In this document: positions 52,763-62,529 of the stretch, in pieces
Layout: each line of letters opens with the position of its first letter
Position numbering within the stretch: position 1 is the stretch's first letter
From: Micromonospora coxensis
Lineage (GTDB): Bacteria > Actinomycetota > Actinomycetes > Mycobacteriales > Micromonosporaceae
Direction of reading: 5' to 3'
NCBI RefSeq assembly: GCF_900090295.1
Contig: NZ_LT607753.1
Location: forward strand, 1-64,000
DNA length: 64,000 nucleotides
Notes under the pieces: model-generated
Databases searched by the model: none
Seen by the model: only the letters and a program-made list of their open reading frames with translations
What the model was told of the DNA's origin: nothing
Translations under genes and position numbers: made by a program

Positions 52763-53659
52763 TCACGGCGCCAGCTGCTTCTCGAACCAGTGGTGCGCGT
52801 ACCGCTCGGTGTTGTACGGCGCGATCTCCCGGTAGCCGGCCGCACGGTACATCGCGATCGCCTCGGTCAGCCGCCGGTTGGTGTCCAGCCGGACCGTCGT
52901 CCAGCCACGCGCGGCGGCGTGCCGTTCGAGTTCGTCCAGGATCCGCCGGCCCACGCCGAGCCCGCGCACCGCGTCCGCCACCCAGACGCGCTTGATCTCG
53001 GCGGGCGCATCGCGGTGGAGCTTGACCGCGCCGCAGCCGACGGGCTCGGAGTGCAGGGTGGCGAGCAGGAACACGCCGGCGGGCGGGACGAGGTCCTCGT
53101 CCCGCACCGGGCTGCTCAGGGCCGGGTCGAACCCGTCGTCGAACCGCTGCGCGACGTCCCGGGCGTAGGCCCGCACGCACGCGCGTGCCCTGCGGTCACC
53201 CGGCGGGCACACCTCGATCACCACCATCGACGCCATCAGCAGTCGCTCGACCTCGGCCATCGCGGCGACGAGCCGTTCGCGGCGCGGCGGGTCCAGCGGT
53301 GCGAGGATCGACCGGGCGAACTCGTCGGAGCGCGCGTCGAGTACGGCCCACTCGGCCCGCCCGGCGTCGGTGAGCACCGCCTCCCGCACCCGCCCGTCAC
53401 CCCCGGACCGGTCGGTCGGCCCGACCGCCACCAGGCCGTCGCCCTCGAGGGCGCGCAGCAGCCGACTGAGATGCCCGGAGTCCAGCCCGAGCCGGGTGCG
53501 CAACGCGGCGACCTCGGCGCCGTCGGGGCCGATCTCCCACAGCAGCCGGGCCTGGGCCAGCGGACGGCCACGGGCCATGTACCCGTCGTCGAGCGCCCCC
53601 ACCCGTTGGGTGACCGTCCGGTTGAACCGCCGCACCGCGGCGGTGAGTTCCGAGTCCAT
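52763..53659 (-). CDS. MarR-type regulator fused to GNAT acetyltransferase
   Basis: This 298-residue two-domain protein has a winged helix at residues 1-145 (MARGRPLAQARLLWEIGPDGAEVAALRTRLGLDSGHLSRLLRALEGDGLV). The second part is an acetyltransferase at 150-298 (PAEIKRVWVADAVRGLGVGRRILDELERHAAARG with the acetyl-CoA loop RGLGVG). ATG 53659 has AAGG upstream. An inverted repeat covers the region just before the start, so autorepression is likely. The acetylated substrate is unknown; this fusion is known in actinobacteria and proteobacteria. Confidence 0.92.
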   Translation of the reverse strand: MDSELTAAVRRFNRTVTQRVGALDDGYMARGRPLAQARLLWEIGPDGAEVAALRTRLGLDSGHLSRLLRALEGDGLVAVGPTDRSGGDGRVREAVLTDAGRAEWAVLDARSDEFARSILAPLDPPRRERLVAAMAEVERLLMASMVVIEVCPPGDRRARACVRAYARDVAQRFDDGFDPALSSPVRDEDLVPPAGVFLLATLHSEPVGCGAVKLHRDAPAEIKRVWVADAVRGLGVGRRILDELERHAAARGWTTVRLDTNRRLTEAIAMYRAAGYREIAPYNTERYAHHWFEKQLAP

Positions 53660-53662
53660 ATC

Positions 53663-53678
53663 CCTGACCTTAGTCAGG
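53663..53678 (-). promoter_or_regulatory. Inverted repeat at the MarR-GNAT start
   Basis: CCTGAC-CTTA-GTCAGG is a perfect 6 bp inverted repeat ending 3 bases before the ATG. It is a plausible autoregulatory operator. Confidence 0.6.
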
Positions 53679-53804
53679 TATTCGTGATTCTCGCCGACAG
53701 GGTGAGGCGTGGCGTTTCGAGGCCCGGCCCGGCGACGCGCCACCCCGCGGTGGGCGTCCCACCGGCGTCGCCGTCCGATCGCCGGGGTCTGTCATGATCG
53801 AGCG

Positions 53805-54437
53805 GTGACGACCGGCGAGCCGAGCAAGCGCCGCACCCGTCGCCGTGTCGCCCGGATGCTCCTCATCGCGGGCGTCGTCGCGGCCCTGGTCGCCGCCGCG
53901 GCGGTCGTCGTGCCGCTGCTGCTCCCGCCGGGGCCACGCCCGCCGTTCCAGCTCCCCGTCGCCTGTGGTGAGACCTGGCGGCTGAGCACCTACCCCGGCC
54001 ACGACGACTACGACGTCGACCTGTTCCCCACGAAGGGGGAGGCGTGGGGGCGTCTGGTGCTCGCGTCGTACGCCGGCGAGGTCACCGTGGCCGGGATCAA
54101 CGGCTCCCTGGGCGCCCGCACCCCGGACAACCCGAACGGCCCACGGGGTCGGGGCGGCGGGTACTGGGTGAAGATCGACCACGGCGGCAAGTGGGAGACG
54201 CACTACCTGCACCTGCTCGAACCGCCGCTGGTCCGGGTCGGTCAGCGGGTCGCCCAGGGCGAGCAGATCGGGCGGATCGGCAGCACCGGCAACTCCGGCG
54301 CGCCGCACCTGCACTACGAGCAGCGCCGGGGCTGGCAGAAGGTGGAGACCCACTTCGACGGCGTGCCGTCGGGCATCACCCGGGACGACCGCGAGTACGC
54401 GGTGCGGCTCACCAGCAACAACTGCCCACCGCGCTGA
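53805..54437 (+). CDS. M23-family peptidase (LytM type), membrane-anchored
   Basis: This 210-residue protein has a basic N terminus, one membrane helix (residues 20-42, MLLIAGVVAALVAAAAVVV), and a C-terminal peptidase domain. Zinc ligands are the His and Asp of YPGHDDYDVDLF and the second His of HLHYEQ; HYLHLLEPP supplies the other His. M23 enzymes cut peptidoglycan cross-links. GTG 53805 is the start. Confidence 0.85.
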   Translation: MTTGEPSKRRTRRRVARMLLIAGVVAALVAAAAVVVPLLLPPGPRPPFQLPVACGETWRLSTYPGHDDYDVDLFPTKGEAWGRLVLASYAGEVTVAGINGSLGARTPDNPNGPRGRGGGYWVKIDHGGKWETHYLHLLEPPLVRVGQRVAQGEQIGRIGSTGNSGAPHLHYEQRRGWQKVETHFDGVPSGITRDDREYAVRLTSNNCPPR

Positions 54438-54520
54438 CCGGCCGGCAGTTGACCTGCCCGATGCCACCGGACCGGCCTGCCGGACCGGCCGGCCCGTCCG
54501 GCGTGCGGCACGATGACAGG

Positions 54521-55264
54521 GTGGACATCGAGCCGGTCGACGCCGCGCCCGCGCAGGCGTTCCCGCGAGCGATGCTGCGGCAGCGCTGGGAGGACCTCAC
54601 CTTCCTGCACTGGGCGGTCGCGCCGGAACTCGTCGCGCCGCTGCTTCCCGCCGGCACCCGCCCGGACACCCTCGACGGACGCACGTACGTCGGGCTGATC
54701 GGCTTCCGGATGGTCGGGCTGGGTCTCGGCCGGGGGCCTGCCGTGCCGTACCTCGGCACCTTCTGGGAGACCAACGTCCGGCTCTACTCCGTCGACGGCG
54801 CCGGCCGGCGCGCGGTGGTGTTCCGCTCGCTGGACGCGTCCCGGCTGGTGCCGGTGCTGGTCGCCCGCGCCGCCCTGGGGCTGCCGTACCTGTGGTCGGC
54901 GATGCGGCTGGACCGCGACGGGGACCGCCGCACCTACCGGTGCCGTCGCCGCTGGCCCGGCCCGGCCGGCACGACCAGCCGGATGGTGGTCCGGGTGGGT
55001 GCGCCGATCGCCGAGCCGACCCCGCTGGAGCACTTCGTCACCGCCCGCTGGGGCCTGCACACCCGGGCCCACGGACGCACCCTGCACCTGCCGAACTGGC
55101 ATCCGCGCTGGCCCTTGCACCGGGCGGAGCTGCTGCACCTGGACGACGAGCTGATCGGCGCGGCCGGGTTGCCGGCGCCGGCCGGACCACCGGCCAGCGT
55201 GCTGTACTCCCCGGGCGTCCCGGTCCGGTTCGGCCCGCCGGTGACCCTGCGCCGACCGGCCTGA
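54521..55264 (+). CDS. DUF2071 / YqjF-family protein
   Basis: This 247-residue protein belongs to the YqjF-like group: LRQRWEDLTFLHWAVAPELVAPLLPAGTRPDTLDGRTYVGLIGFRM and PYLGTFWETNVRLYSVD are characteristic. The fold resembles acetoacetate decarboxylase. Function is unknown. GTG 54521 is chosen from homologue length; ATG 54461 is in frame and would add 20 residues. Confidence 0.85.
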   Translation: MDIEPVDAAPAQAFPRAMLRQRWEDLTFLHWAVAPELVAPLLPAGTRPDTLDGRTYVGLIGFRMVGLGLGRGPAVPYLGTFWETNVRLYSVDGAGRRAVVFRSLDASRLVPVLVARAALGLPYLWSAMRLDRDGDRRTYRCRRRWPGPAGTTSRMVVRVGAPIAEPTPLEHFVTARWGLHTRAHGRTLHLPNWHPRWPLHRAELLHLDDELIGAAGLPAPAGPPASVLYSPGVPVRFGPPVTLRRPA

Positions 55265-55364
55265 CCGCTCCGCCGCGCAGGGCGAGCCGGTGCCGGCCGT
55301 CGGGTGTCGGGCACGCGGTCACCGCACCGCCCGGAGACGCGCGCCGCACTGGCGGTCCGGGCGG

Positions 55365-56123
55365 TCAGCGCACCGCGGCCACGGCGGCGTCCGCGCCGTT
55401 GCGCCAGAGCACGCCGACCTCGCGGAAGCCGGCCTCCCGCAGCGCGTCGAGGTGCCACCCGGCCGAGGGTGTCCACTCCGGACTGTGTCCGCTCGGGTAG
55501 ATCGCGCGCCGCTTCTCGACCAGCGTGGCGAGGTCGGGATCGGCGGCCGCCTGCTCCCACCAGCCCTCCCAGGACAGGACGGCGCCGGCGCGCCGGCGGG
55601 CGGCGCGTCGCTGCCGGGCCTGCTCGGAGAGCCGGCCGGTGAGGGTGGGCAGGGTGTCGTCGGGCATGTGGTCGGCGTTGACGAAGACCCCGCCGGGCTT
55701 CAGTACCTGGCGGATCTCCCGGTAGAGGGTGGCCAGTCGAGGGCCGTCGAGCCAGTGCAGGGCGGTGGCGGTGAGCACGGCGTCGTACTCGTGGTGGGGG
55801 AGGGCGTCCGGCCAGTCCGGCCGGTTCAGGTCGGCGGTGACGACGCCGGCGTGCCGGGGCAGGGACGCCTCGGCGATGTGGAGCAGGACCGGGTCGAGGT
55901 CGAGCACGGTGACCTGCGCGTCGGGCCGGCGGGCCAGCGCGCGCAGGCTGATCGAGCCGGTGCCGCCGGCGAGGTCCAGCAGCCGTGGCGGCCCGTCCCC
56001 GGCGACGGCCTCGGCGGCGTCCAGCAGCGCGGCGAAGCGGTGCTCACGGTCGGGCAGGTACGCCTCCTGCTGCCGGTCCCAGCTCTCCTGCCATGCCCGC
56101 GCATCCACGATGTAAGGAGTCAT
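55365..56123 (-). CDS. Class I SAM-dependent methyltransferase
   Basis: This 252-residue methyltransferase has motif I LLDLAGGTGSISLRAL, motif II VTVLDLDPVLLHIAEASL, and LTATALHWLDGPRLATLYREIRQVLKPGGVFVNADHM. The substrate is unknown. ATG 56123 has no ribosome site; TAACTAT lies about 12 bases upstream, which suggests a leaderless mRNA. Confidence 0.88.
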   Translation of the reverse strand: MTPYIVDARAWQESWDRQQEAYLPDREHRFAALLDAAEAVAGDGPPRLLDLAGGTGSISLRALARRPDAQVTVLDLDPVLLHIAEASLPRHAGVVTADLNRPDWPDALPHHEYDAVLTATALHWLDGPRLATLYREIRQVLKPGGVFVNADHMPDDTLPTLTGRLSEQARQRRAARRRAGAVLSWEGWWEQAAADPDLATLVEKRRAIYPSGHSPEWTPSAGWHLDALREAGFREVGVLWRNGADAAVAAVR

Positions 56124-56452
56124 GACGGTGACGATAGTTACGCGGCCTGGCCGGTGTCGAGAGGTGAGAGGCACTTGTTGCACAATCTTGGCAACTACGG
56201 AATCCTGGCATCAGTGGTCGGGTGGCTCGGCACTGCGATGATCCGAACCGGTGCCGGGGCGCCCGCCCGCGCCCTCGCGCCGGACCTCGACCGTCGGGCG
56301 GCGTCGCTGCCGGATGCGCCGCCGGGGCGTCCGGACCGCTCGGGCGGCCGGGGCGCTGGTCCTTTCGGGCGGCAGCCAGCGCCCACCCGGTGACGTCCGC
56401 GCCCCGTCCGCCATGCCGCATCCACGCCCCGCACTGGTACGGTCGCCAGGTG
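56124..56452. other. 329 bp gene-free interval
   Basis: It contains the methyltransferase promoter (TAACTAT, about 56135-56141) and a small inverted repeat, GTTGC...GCAAC, near 56175-56193. I see nothing else. Confidence 0.4.
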
Positions 56453-56674
56453 ATGGTCGAGGAGCACTGGTGGAACGGGGACCCGACGCCCCGTGGGCGC
56501 CGCGATGTCTACATCCGCACGGATGGGCGTCGCTGGGAGGTTCAGGCGCAGATCGGCGGAGCGCAGGGCCGCTCCGAGGTGCTGGAGTGCGCGACCCGCA
56601 GCTCGGCCAGCATCCTCGCCGACGCCTGGCGCGCCGGCGCCCCGGGCTGGCGCGAACTGCGGCGCTCGGCGTAG
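56453..56674 (+). CDS. Small hypothetical protein
   Basis: This 73-residue protein (MVEEHWWNGDPTPRGRRDVY, then TDGRRWEVQAQIGG and LADAWRAGAPGWRELRRSA) is not recognised. Codon use is typical of the genome, and the composition (Trp-rich, balanced charges) resembles short conserved actinobacterial proteins. ATG 56453 is preferred; GTG 56450 is also in frame. Confidence 0.6.
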   Translation: MVEEHWWNGDPTPRGRRDVYIRTDGRRWEVQAQIGGAQGRSEVLECATRSSASILADAWRAGAPGWRELRRSA

Positions 56675-56784
56675 CCGCCGCCGATCCCACGCCCCGGGTG
56701 GTGCGTCCGGCGTACCGGCCGACGGCCGCCCGGCGTCACCCCGGGGGCGGGCGATCGACGCCGCCGGGATGACGCCGGACGCCG

Positions 56785-57930
56785 TCAGGACCGGGCCGGC
56801 CAGCCCGCCACGACCGCCGCCACGTCCAGCAGGTCCCGCTCCGGGTCCGGCGCCGGACGCGGGAGCGGGGCCGGGGTACGACCGAATCGGGGCGCCGGCG
56901 CGGGCTGCACCTGGCCGCCGACGCTGACGAAGGTGTCCCGGGCCGCGTTGTGCGGGTGCCGGTGCGCCTCGGTGGGGGTGAGCACCGGCGCGACGCAGGC
57001 GTCGAGACCGGCGAAGACCTCGGTCCACTCGTCACGGGTGCGCTGGGCGAACCGCTCGGTGAACCGGCGGCGCAGCCGTGGCCAGCCGCTCGGGTCGTAC
57101 TGGGCGGGCAGGTCCTCGTCGGCCAGGCCCAGCCCGGCCAGCAGCGCGGCGTAGAAGGCCGGCTCCAGCGCACCCACCGCCATGAACCCGTCGTCGGCGG
57201 TGCGGTACGTGTCGTAGAACGGCGCGCCGCCGTCGAGCAGGTTGCCGCCACGCGGCGCCGGCCACAGCCCGGCGTCGAGCATGCCGTGCAGGAACGAGGT
57301 CAGCAGCGCCGACCCGTCCACCATGGCGGCGTCGACGACCTGGCCGACGCCGGAGCGTTCCCGCTCCAGCAGCGCCGCCAGCACCCCGACGGCGAGCAGC
57401 ATCCCCCCGCCGGCGAAGTCACCGACCAGGTTCAACGGCGCGTGCGGGCGCTCCCCGGCCCGGCCCAGCGGCTCCAGCGCGCCGGCCACCGCGATGTAGT
57501 CGATGTCGTGCCCGGCCCGCTGGGCCAGCGGGCCCTCCTGACCCCAGCCGGTCATCCGGGCGTACACCAGCCGGGGGTTGCGCTCCCGGCAGGTCTGCGG
57601 CCCGAGGCCGAGCCGCTCGGCCACCCCCGGCCGGTAGGCCTCGACCAGCACGTCGGCGCGCTCCACCAGGCGCAGCAGGTCCGCCACCCCGGCCGGGGAC
57701 TTCAGATCCAGCGCGACGACCCGGCGTCCACGCTGCAACGGCCCGCCCTGCGGAGCGGCCAGCCGCCCCGCGCCGGGCCCACCGGGCCGGTCGACGCGGA
57801 CCACGTCGGCGCCGAGGTCGGCCAGCACCATGCAGCCGAACGGCGCCGGGGCGAGGCTGGCCAACTCGACGACCCGTACCCCGGCGAGCGGGCCGCCCGG
57901 CCCGCCGCCGTCGGGCACGTCGGGGCTCAC
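56785..57930 (-). CDS. CaiB/BaiF CoA-transferase family protein, probable alpha-methylacyl-CoA racemase
   Basis: This 381-residue family III CoA-transferase-like protein matches the racemase branch. The His in RAGHDIDYIAVAGAL, the Asp in NLVGDFAGGGMLLAVGV, and the Glu in VGALEPAFYAALLAGLGL align with the proton-transfer residues of mycobacterial Mcr. GADVVRVDRPGG starts the cofactor half. Such enzymes interconvert (R)- and (S)-2-methylacyl-CoA, needed when a methyl-branched or steroid side chain is oxidised. GTG 57930 overlaps the FadB-type gene stop by 4 bp. Confidence 0.85.
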   Translation of the reverse strand: MSPDVPDGGGPGGPLAGVRVVELASLAPAPFGCMVLADLGADVVRVDRPGGPGAGRLAAPQGGPLQRGRRVVALDLKSPAGVADLLRLVERADVLVEAYRPGVAERLGLGPQTCRERNPRLVYARMTGWGQEGPLAQRAGHDIDYIAVAGALEPLGRAGERPHAPLNLVGDFAGGGMLLAVGVLAALLERERSGVGQVVDAAMVDGSALLTSFLHGMLDAGLWPAPRGGNLLDGGAPFYDTYRTADDGFMAVGALEPAFYAALLAGLGLADEDLPAQYDPSGWPRLRRRFTERFAQRTRDEWTEVFAGLDACVAPVLTPTEAHRHPHNAARDTFVSVGGQVQPAPAPRFGRTPAPLPRPAPDPERDLLDVAAVVAGWPARS

Positions 57931-60098
57931 GCGGCGCCCACCGGCTGGCCGTCGCGGGCCGGGGAGCCGGCCGCCAGCCGCGCGGCGAGGTCGGCGGGGG
58001 GCGTGAACCGGTCACCGTAGCGGGCGGCGAGGTCGGCCGCCCGGGCGGCGAAACCGGCCGGCCCGCCGGCGTACTGGCGCACGTAGCGGATCACCCCGCC
58101 GGTCCAGGCCGGGAAGCCGATGCCGAGGATCGAGCCGATGTTGGCGTCGGTCTCGGTACGCAGCACCCCCTCGTCGAGGCAGCGCAGCGCGTCGAGCGCC
58201 TCGGCGAAGAGCATCCGCTCCTGCAGGTCGGGCAGCGGCACCGCCCGCCCGGCCTCGGTGGCCAGGTCGGCCAGCCCGCTCCAGAGCCGCCCCCGGGCGC
58301 CGTCGGCGTAGTCGTAGAAGCCACGCCCACCGGCCCGGCCCGGCCGGTCGTGGCGGTCCACCATGTCGTCGACGAGCCGGTGCGACGGCAGGGCCACGAA
58401 GCCCTCCCCGGCGGCCTCGAACTGCCGACGGATGCGCTGGATCAGGGTGAGGCTGACCTCGTCGGCCAGCGCGAGCGGCCCGGTCGGGTACCCGGCCTGC
58501 AACGCGGCCTGCTCGACCGACGCCGCCGGCACCCCCTCGGCCACCATGCCGACCGCCTCGTCGATGAACCTGCCGATCACCCGGCTGGTGAAGAAGCCCC
58601 GCCCGTCGTTGACCACGATCGGAGTCTTGCCGATCCGCCGGCCCAGGTCGAACGCCCGCGCCAGCGCGACGTCGCCGGTCTGCTCGCCGACCACGATCTC
58701 CAGCAGCGGCATCTTGTCCACCGGGGAGAAGAAGTGCATGCCGATGAAGTCCGCCGGTCGCGCCACCTGAGCGGCGAGACCGGTGATCGGCAGGGTGGAG
58801 GTGTTGGAGGCGAGCAGCGCGTCGGCGGCCACCACCGGCGCCACCTCGGCGAAGACGGCCTGCTTGAGCGCCGGGTCCTCGAAGACCGCCTCGATCACCG
58901 CGTCGCAGCCGGCGAGGGCGTCGAGGCCGGCGGTGGTGGTGATCCGCGCCAGCACGGCCTGCGCGTCGGCCTCCCCGAGCCGGCCCCGGCGCACCGCCCT
59001 GGCGAGCAGCTTCCCGGCGTGCTCGCGGGCCCGGCCGGCGGCCTCCTCGGAGACGTCGCGGACCACCACGTCCAGCCCGGCCTTCGCGCAGACGTACGCG
59101 ATGCCGGCGCCCATCATGCCGGCGCCGAGCACCGCCACCTTGCGCACGGCGGCGGCCTCCACCCCGGACGGCCGGGCCGCGCCGCCGTTGACCGCCCGCA
59201 GGTCGACGTGGAACGCCCCGATCATGTTCTTGGCGATCTGCCCGGTGAGCAGGGTGATCAGGTGCCGGGTCTCCACGGTCAGCGCGGTCTCCAGGTCGAC
59301 CTGGGCCCCCTCGACGGCGGTGGCGAGGATGGCCTCGGGCGCCGGCAGCCGGGCGCCCTTGAGCTGCTTGCGCAGGTTCGCCGGGTACGCCGGCAACTGC
59401 GCGGCCAGACCTCGGCTGGCCGGCGTGCCGCCGGGCATCCGGTAGTCGGGGCGGTCCCACGGCTGGGCCGGGTGCGGGTTCGCCGCGATCCACTCGCGAG
59501 CCCGGGTCAGCATCTCCTCGTCGGTGGCGACCACCTCGTCGACGAGGCCGGCGGCGAGCGCCTCGGCCGGACGCATCCGCCGGCCGGTGAGCAGCACCGT
59601 GGTCAGCGCGGCGGCCAGGCCGAGCATCCGCACCGTACGGGTCACCCCGCCCGCGCCGGGCAGCAGCCCCAGCGTCACCTCGGGCAGCCCGATCCGGGAC
59701 CCGGGCGCGTCCAGCGCGATGCGGTGGTGGCAGGCCAGCGCGATCTCCAGGCCGCCGCCGAGCGCGGCGCCGTTGATCGCCGCGACCACGGGACGGCCCA
59801 GCGTCTCCAGCCGGCGCAGGTCCCGCTTGATCGTGCCGAGCAGTTCGGCCAGCGCGGGCGCGTCGGCGCGGGTGGCGCGGCCCATCTCGTCCAGGTCGCC
59901 GCCGGCGAAGAACGTCTGCTTGGCGCTGGTGACGACGACCCCGGTCAGCTCGTCGCGTTCGGCCTCCAGCCGGTCCAGCACCGCGCTCATCGAGGCGGCG
60001 TACGCCCGGTTCATGGTGTTCGCGGACTGGTCCGGGTCGTCGAGGGTGAGGGTGACGATGCCGTCGGCGCCGCGGTCGTACCGGATGGTGTCGGTCAT
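57927..60098 (-). CDS. FadB-type bifunctional enoyl-CoA hydratase / 3-hydroxyacyl-CoA dehydrogenase
   Basis: This 723-residue protein has an N-terminal crotonase domain (oxyanion loop [18 protein letters not shown], catalytic Glu in [16 protein letters not shown]). From about residue 310 comes the dehydrogenase, with NAD motif [19 protein letters not shown] and [19 protein letters not shown]. Two C-terminal helical domains finish it. It carries out the hydration and 3-hydroxy oxidation steps of beta-oxidation. ATG 60098 has GGGAGGA seven bases upstream. It works with the thiolase just upstream in the same operon. Confidence 0.95.
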   Translation of the reverse strand: MTDTIRYDRGADGIVTLTLDDPDQSANTMNRAYAASMSAVLDRLEAERDELTGVVVTSAKQTFFAGGDLDEMGRATRADAPALAELLGTIKRDLRRLETLGRPVVAAINGAALGGGLEIALACHHRIALDAPGSRIGLPEVTLGLLPGAGGVTRTVRMLGLAAALTTVLLTGRRMRPAEALAAGLVDEVVATDEEMLTRAREWIAANPHPAQPWDRPDYRMPGGTPASRGLAAQLPAYPANLRKQLKGARLPAPEAILATAVEGAQVDLETALTVETRHLITLLTGQIAKNMIGAFHVDLRAVNGGAARPSGVEAAAVRKVAVLGAGMMGAGIAYVCAKAGLDVVVRDVSEEAAGRAREHAGKLLARAVRRGRLGEADAQAVLARITTTAGLDALAGCDAVIEAVFEDPALKQAVFAEVAPVVAADALLASNTSTLPITGLAAQVARPADFIGMHFFSPVDKMPLLEIVVGEQTGDVALARAFDLGRRIGKTPIVVNDGRGFFTSRVIGRFIDEAVGMVAEGVPAASVEQAALQAGYPTGPLALADEVSLTLIQRIRRQFEAAGEGFVALPSHRLVDDMVDRHDRPGRAGGRGFYDYADGARGRLWSGLADLATEAGRAVPLPDLQERMLFAEALDALRCLDEGVLRTETDANIGSILGIGFPAWTGGVIRYVRQYAGGPAGFAARAADLAARYGDRFTPPADLAARLAAGSPARDGQPVGAA

Positions 60099-60114
60099 GG
60101 CTGGTCCTCCCGGT

Positions 60115-61335
60115 TCAGCAGCGCTCGATGACGGTGGCGACGCCCATGCCGCCGCCGATGCACAGGGTCACCACGGCCCGGCGCAGGTCGCGGCGTTCGA
60201 GTTCGTCCAGGGCGGTGCCGAGCAGCATCGCGCCGGTGGCGCCGAGCGGGTGTCCCATGGCGATCGCCCCGCCGTTGACGTTGACCGTGTCCGGGTCCAG
60301 CTCCAGGTCACGGATGTACTTCAGCACCACCGCGGCGAACGCCTCGTTGATCTCGAACAGGTCGATGTCGGCCACGCCCAGCCCGGCCACGTCGAGGGCC
60401 TTGCGGGTGGCCGGGATCGGCCCGGTCAGCATCAGCGTCGGGTCGGCGCCGCTGACCGCGGTCGCCACGATCCGCGCGCGCGGGGTCAGCCCCAGCTCCG
60501 CCCCGACCGTGTCGGAGCCGATCAGCACCAGGGCCGCGCCGTCCACGATGCCCGACGAGTTGCCCGCGTGGTGCACGTGCTCGATCGCCTCCAGCCAGTG
60601 GAACCGCTGCACCGCGACCGCGTCGAAGCCGCCCATCTCGCCGATGGTGGCGAACGACGGCGACAGCTTCGCCAGCGCCTCCCGGGTGGTCTCCGGCCTC
60701 GGGTGCTCGTCGACGGTGAGGACGTCCAGCCCGTTGGCGTCGCGGACCGGCACCACCGAGCGGGCGAAGTGCCCGCCGGCCCACGCCTTGGCGGCCCGCT
60801 CCTGCGAGCGCAGCGCGTACGAGTCGACGTCGTCGCGGGTGAAGCCCTCCAGGGTGGCGATCAGGTCGGCGCTGATGCCCTGCGGCACGAAGGACGTGGC
60901 CAGGGCGGTCTCCGGGTCCATCGCCCAGGCGGCCCCGTCGGCGCCCATCGGCACCCGGGACATCGACTCGACGCCACCGGCGAGCAGCAGGTGCTCCCAG
61001 CCGGAGCGGATCCGCGCGGCGGCCAGGTTGACCGCCTCCAGACCGGAGGCGCAGAACCGGTTGAGCTGCACCCCGCCGACGTGGTCGGGCAGCCCGGCCA
61101 GCAGCGCCGCCGCGCGGGCCAGGTCGCCGCCCTGCTCGCCGATCGGGGTGACGATGCCCAGCAGCAGGTCCTCCAGCCGCTGCGGGTCCAGCCCGGGATG
61201 CCGTTCGCGCAGCGCGTCGATCAGCCCGACGACCAGGGTGATCGGCTTGACGCCGTGCAGGGCGCCAGTGTCGCGTCCGCGCCCGCGCGGGGTGCGTACG
61301 GCGTCGTAGACGTAGGCCTCGCCGTCAGAGGGCAC
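60115..61335 (-). CDS. Thiolase (acetyl-CoA C-acyltransferase)
   Basis: This 406-residue enzyme shows the nucleophile Cys in [13 protein letters not shown], His in [15 protein letters not shown], and the second Cys in [15 protein letters not shown]. It should pair functionally with the FadB-type protein. GTG 61335 overlaps the upstream acyl-CoA dehydrogenase gene by 11 bp, so the two are coupled. Confidence 0.95.
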   Translation of the reverse strand: MPSDGEAYVYDAVRTPRGRGRDTGALHGVKPITLVVGLIDALRERHPGLDPQRLEDLLLGIVTPIGEQGGDLARAAALLAGLPDHVGGVQLNRFCASGLEAVNLAAARIRSGWEHLLLAGGVESMSRVPMGADGAAWAMDPETALATSFVPQGISADLIATLEGFTRDDVDSYALRSQERAAKAWAGGHFARSVVPVRDANGLDVLTVDEHPRPETTREALAKLSPSFATIGEMGGFDAVAVQRFHWLEAIEHVHHAGNSSGIVDGAALVLIGSDTVGAELGLTPRARIVATAVSGADPTLMLTGPIPATRKALDVAGLGVADIDLFEINEAFAAVVLKYIRDLELDPDTVNVNGGAIAMGHPLGATGAMLLGTALDELERRDLRRAVVTLCIGGGMGVATVIERC

Positions 61336-62491
61336 GGGCGATCAGCTCCTTCATGATCTCGTTGGTGCCGCCGTAGATCTTCTGCACCCGCGCGTCGGCG
61401 TACATCCGGGCGATCGGGTACTCGGTGGTGTAGCCGTAGCCGCCGAACAGTTGCAGGCACCGGTCGACGACCTCGCACTGCCCCTCGGTGAGCCAGGACT
61501 TCGCCATCGCCGCGGTGGCCACGTCCAACTCGCCCCGGTCGTGCCGGACGATGCAGTCGTCGAGGAACACCCGGGCGACCCGGGTCCGGGTGACGCACTC
61601 GGCCAGCACCATCCGGGTGTTCTGGTGGCCGATCAGCGGCTTGCCGAAGGCGGTGCGCTCCTTGACGTACGCGGTGGTCAGCTCGACGGCGCGCTGCATC
61701 GCGGCGACCGCGCCGACGCCGATGACCAGCCGCTCCTGGGGCAGCGCCTGCATCATCTGGAAGAAGCCGAGCCCCTCGGCGCCGCCGAGCAGGTTGGCCG
61801 CCGGCACCCGCAGGTCGTCGAAGAACAGTTCGGCGGTGTCGTTGCCGTGCAGCCCGATCTTCGACAGCAGCCGCCCCCGGCGGAAGCCGGCCGGTCCGTC
61901 GCCGACCTCGCAGACCAGCAGGGAGATGCCGGCGGCGCGCTGCTCGGGGTCGGTCTTGACGGCCACGATGATCAGGTCGGCGAGGCCGCCGTTGCTGATG
62001 AACGTCTTCGCCCCGGTGACCAGGTAGTCGTCGCCGTCGCGGACCGCCCGGGTCCGCATCGCCTGCAGGTCGGAGCCGCCGTCGGGCTCGGTCATCGCGA
62101 TCGCGCCGACGAGTTCGCCGCTGCACAGCCCGGGCAGCCAGCGCCGCTTCTGCTCCTCGGTGCCGTAGGCGACGAGGTAGCCGGTGACGATCCCGCTGTG
62201 CACGGCCAGCCCGAGGGTGCTCTCGCCGCAGTGGGCCTGCTCGTGCAGCATCACCGCCTCGTGGGTGAACCCGCCGCCCCCGCCGCCGTACTCCTCGGGC
62301 ACGGAGAGCCCGAGCAGGCCCAGCTCGCCCGCGCGCCGGTAGTGCTCGCGGTCCGGATGGCCCTGCGCCAGCAGCCGCTCGGTGTGCGGCAGCACCTCCT
62401 TGGTGAAGAAGTCGCGGGCGAGTTCGGCGAGGTCGTCGTGCTCGGGCTCGCGCCACGGCGAGGTGTAGGTGTCGAGTCCAGGCGTCGGCAT
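61325..62491 (-). CDS. Acyl-CoA dehydrogenase
   Basis: This 388-residue FAD enzyme has [62 protein letters not shown], and [41 protein letters not shown]. The YGGT form of the C-terminal motif is common in long-chain and branched-chain members. An operator of the TTGTTGACAC type lies 18 bases upstream of ATG 62491. Confidence 0.94.
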   Translation of the reverse strand: MPTPGLDTYTSPWREPEHDDLAELARDFFTKEVLPHTERLLAQGHPDREHYRRAGELGLLGLSVPEEYGGGGGGFTHEAVMLHEQAHCGESTLGLAVHSGIVTGYLVAYGTEEQKRRWLPGLCSGELVGAIAMTEPDGGSDLQAMRTRAVRDGDDYLVTGAKTFISNGGLADLIIVAVKTDPEQRAAGISLLVCEVGDGPAGFRRGRLLSKIGLHGNDTAELFFDDLRVPAANLLGGAEGLGFFQMMQALPQERLVIGVGAVAAMQRAVELTTAYVKERTAFGKPLIGHQNTRMVLAECVTRTRVARVFLDDCIVRHDRGELDVATAAMAKSWLTEGQCEVVDRCLQLFGGYGYTTEYPIARMYADARVQKIYGGTNEIMKELIARAL

Positions 62492-62508
62492 GGGTACACC
62501 CTCACCGC

Positions 62509-62529
62509 TTGTTGGCGACGTGTCAACAA
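62509..62529. promoter_or_regulatory. TTGTTGACAC-type operator, copy 1
   Basis: On the minus strand the arms are TTGTTGACAC and GCCAACAA separated by 3 bases. It matches copy 2 at 18 of 21 positions. It contains TTGACA and overlaps the end of the hydrolase gene. Confidence 0.7.
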
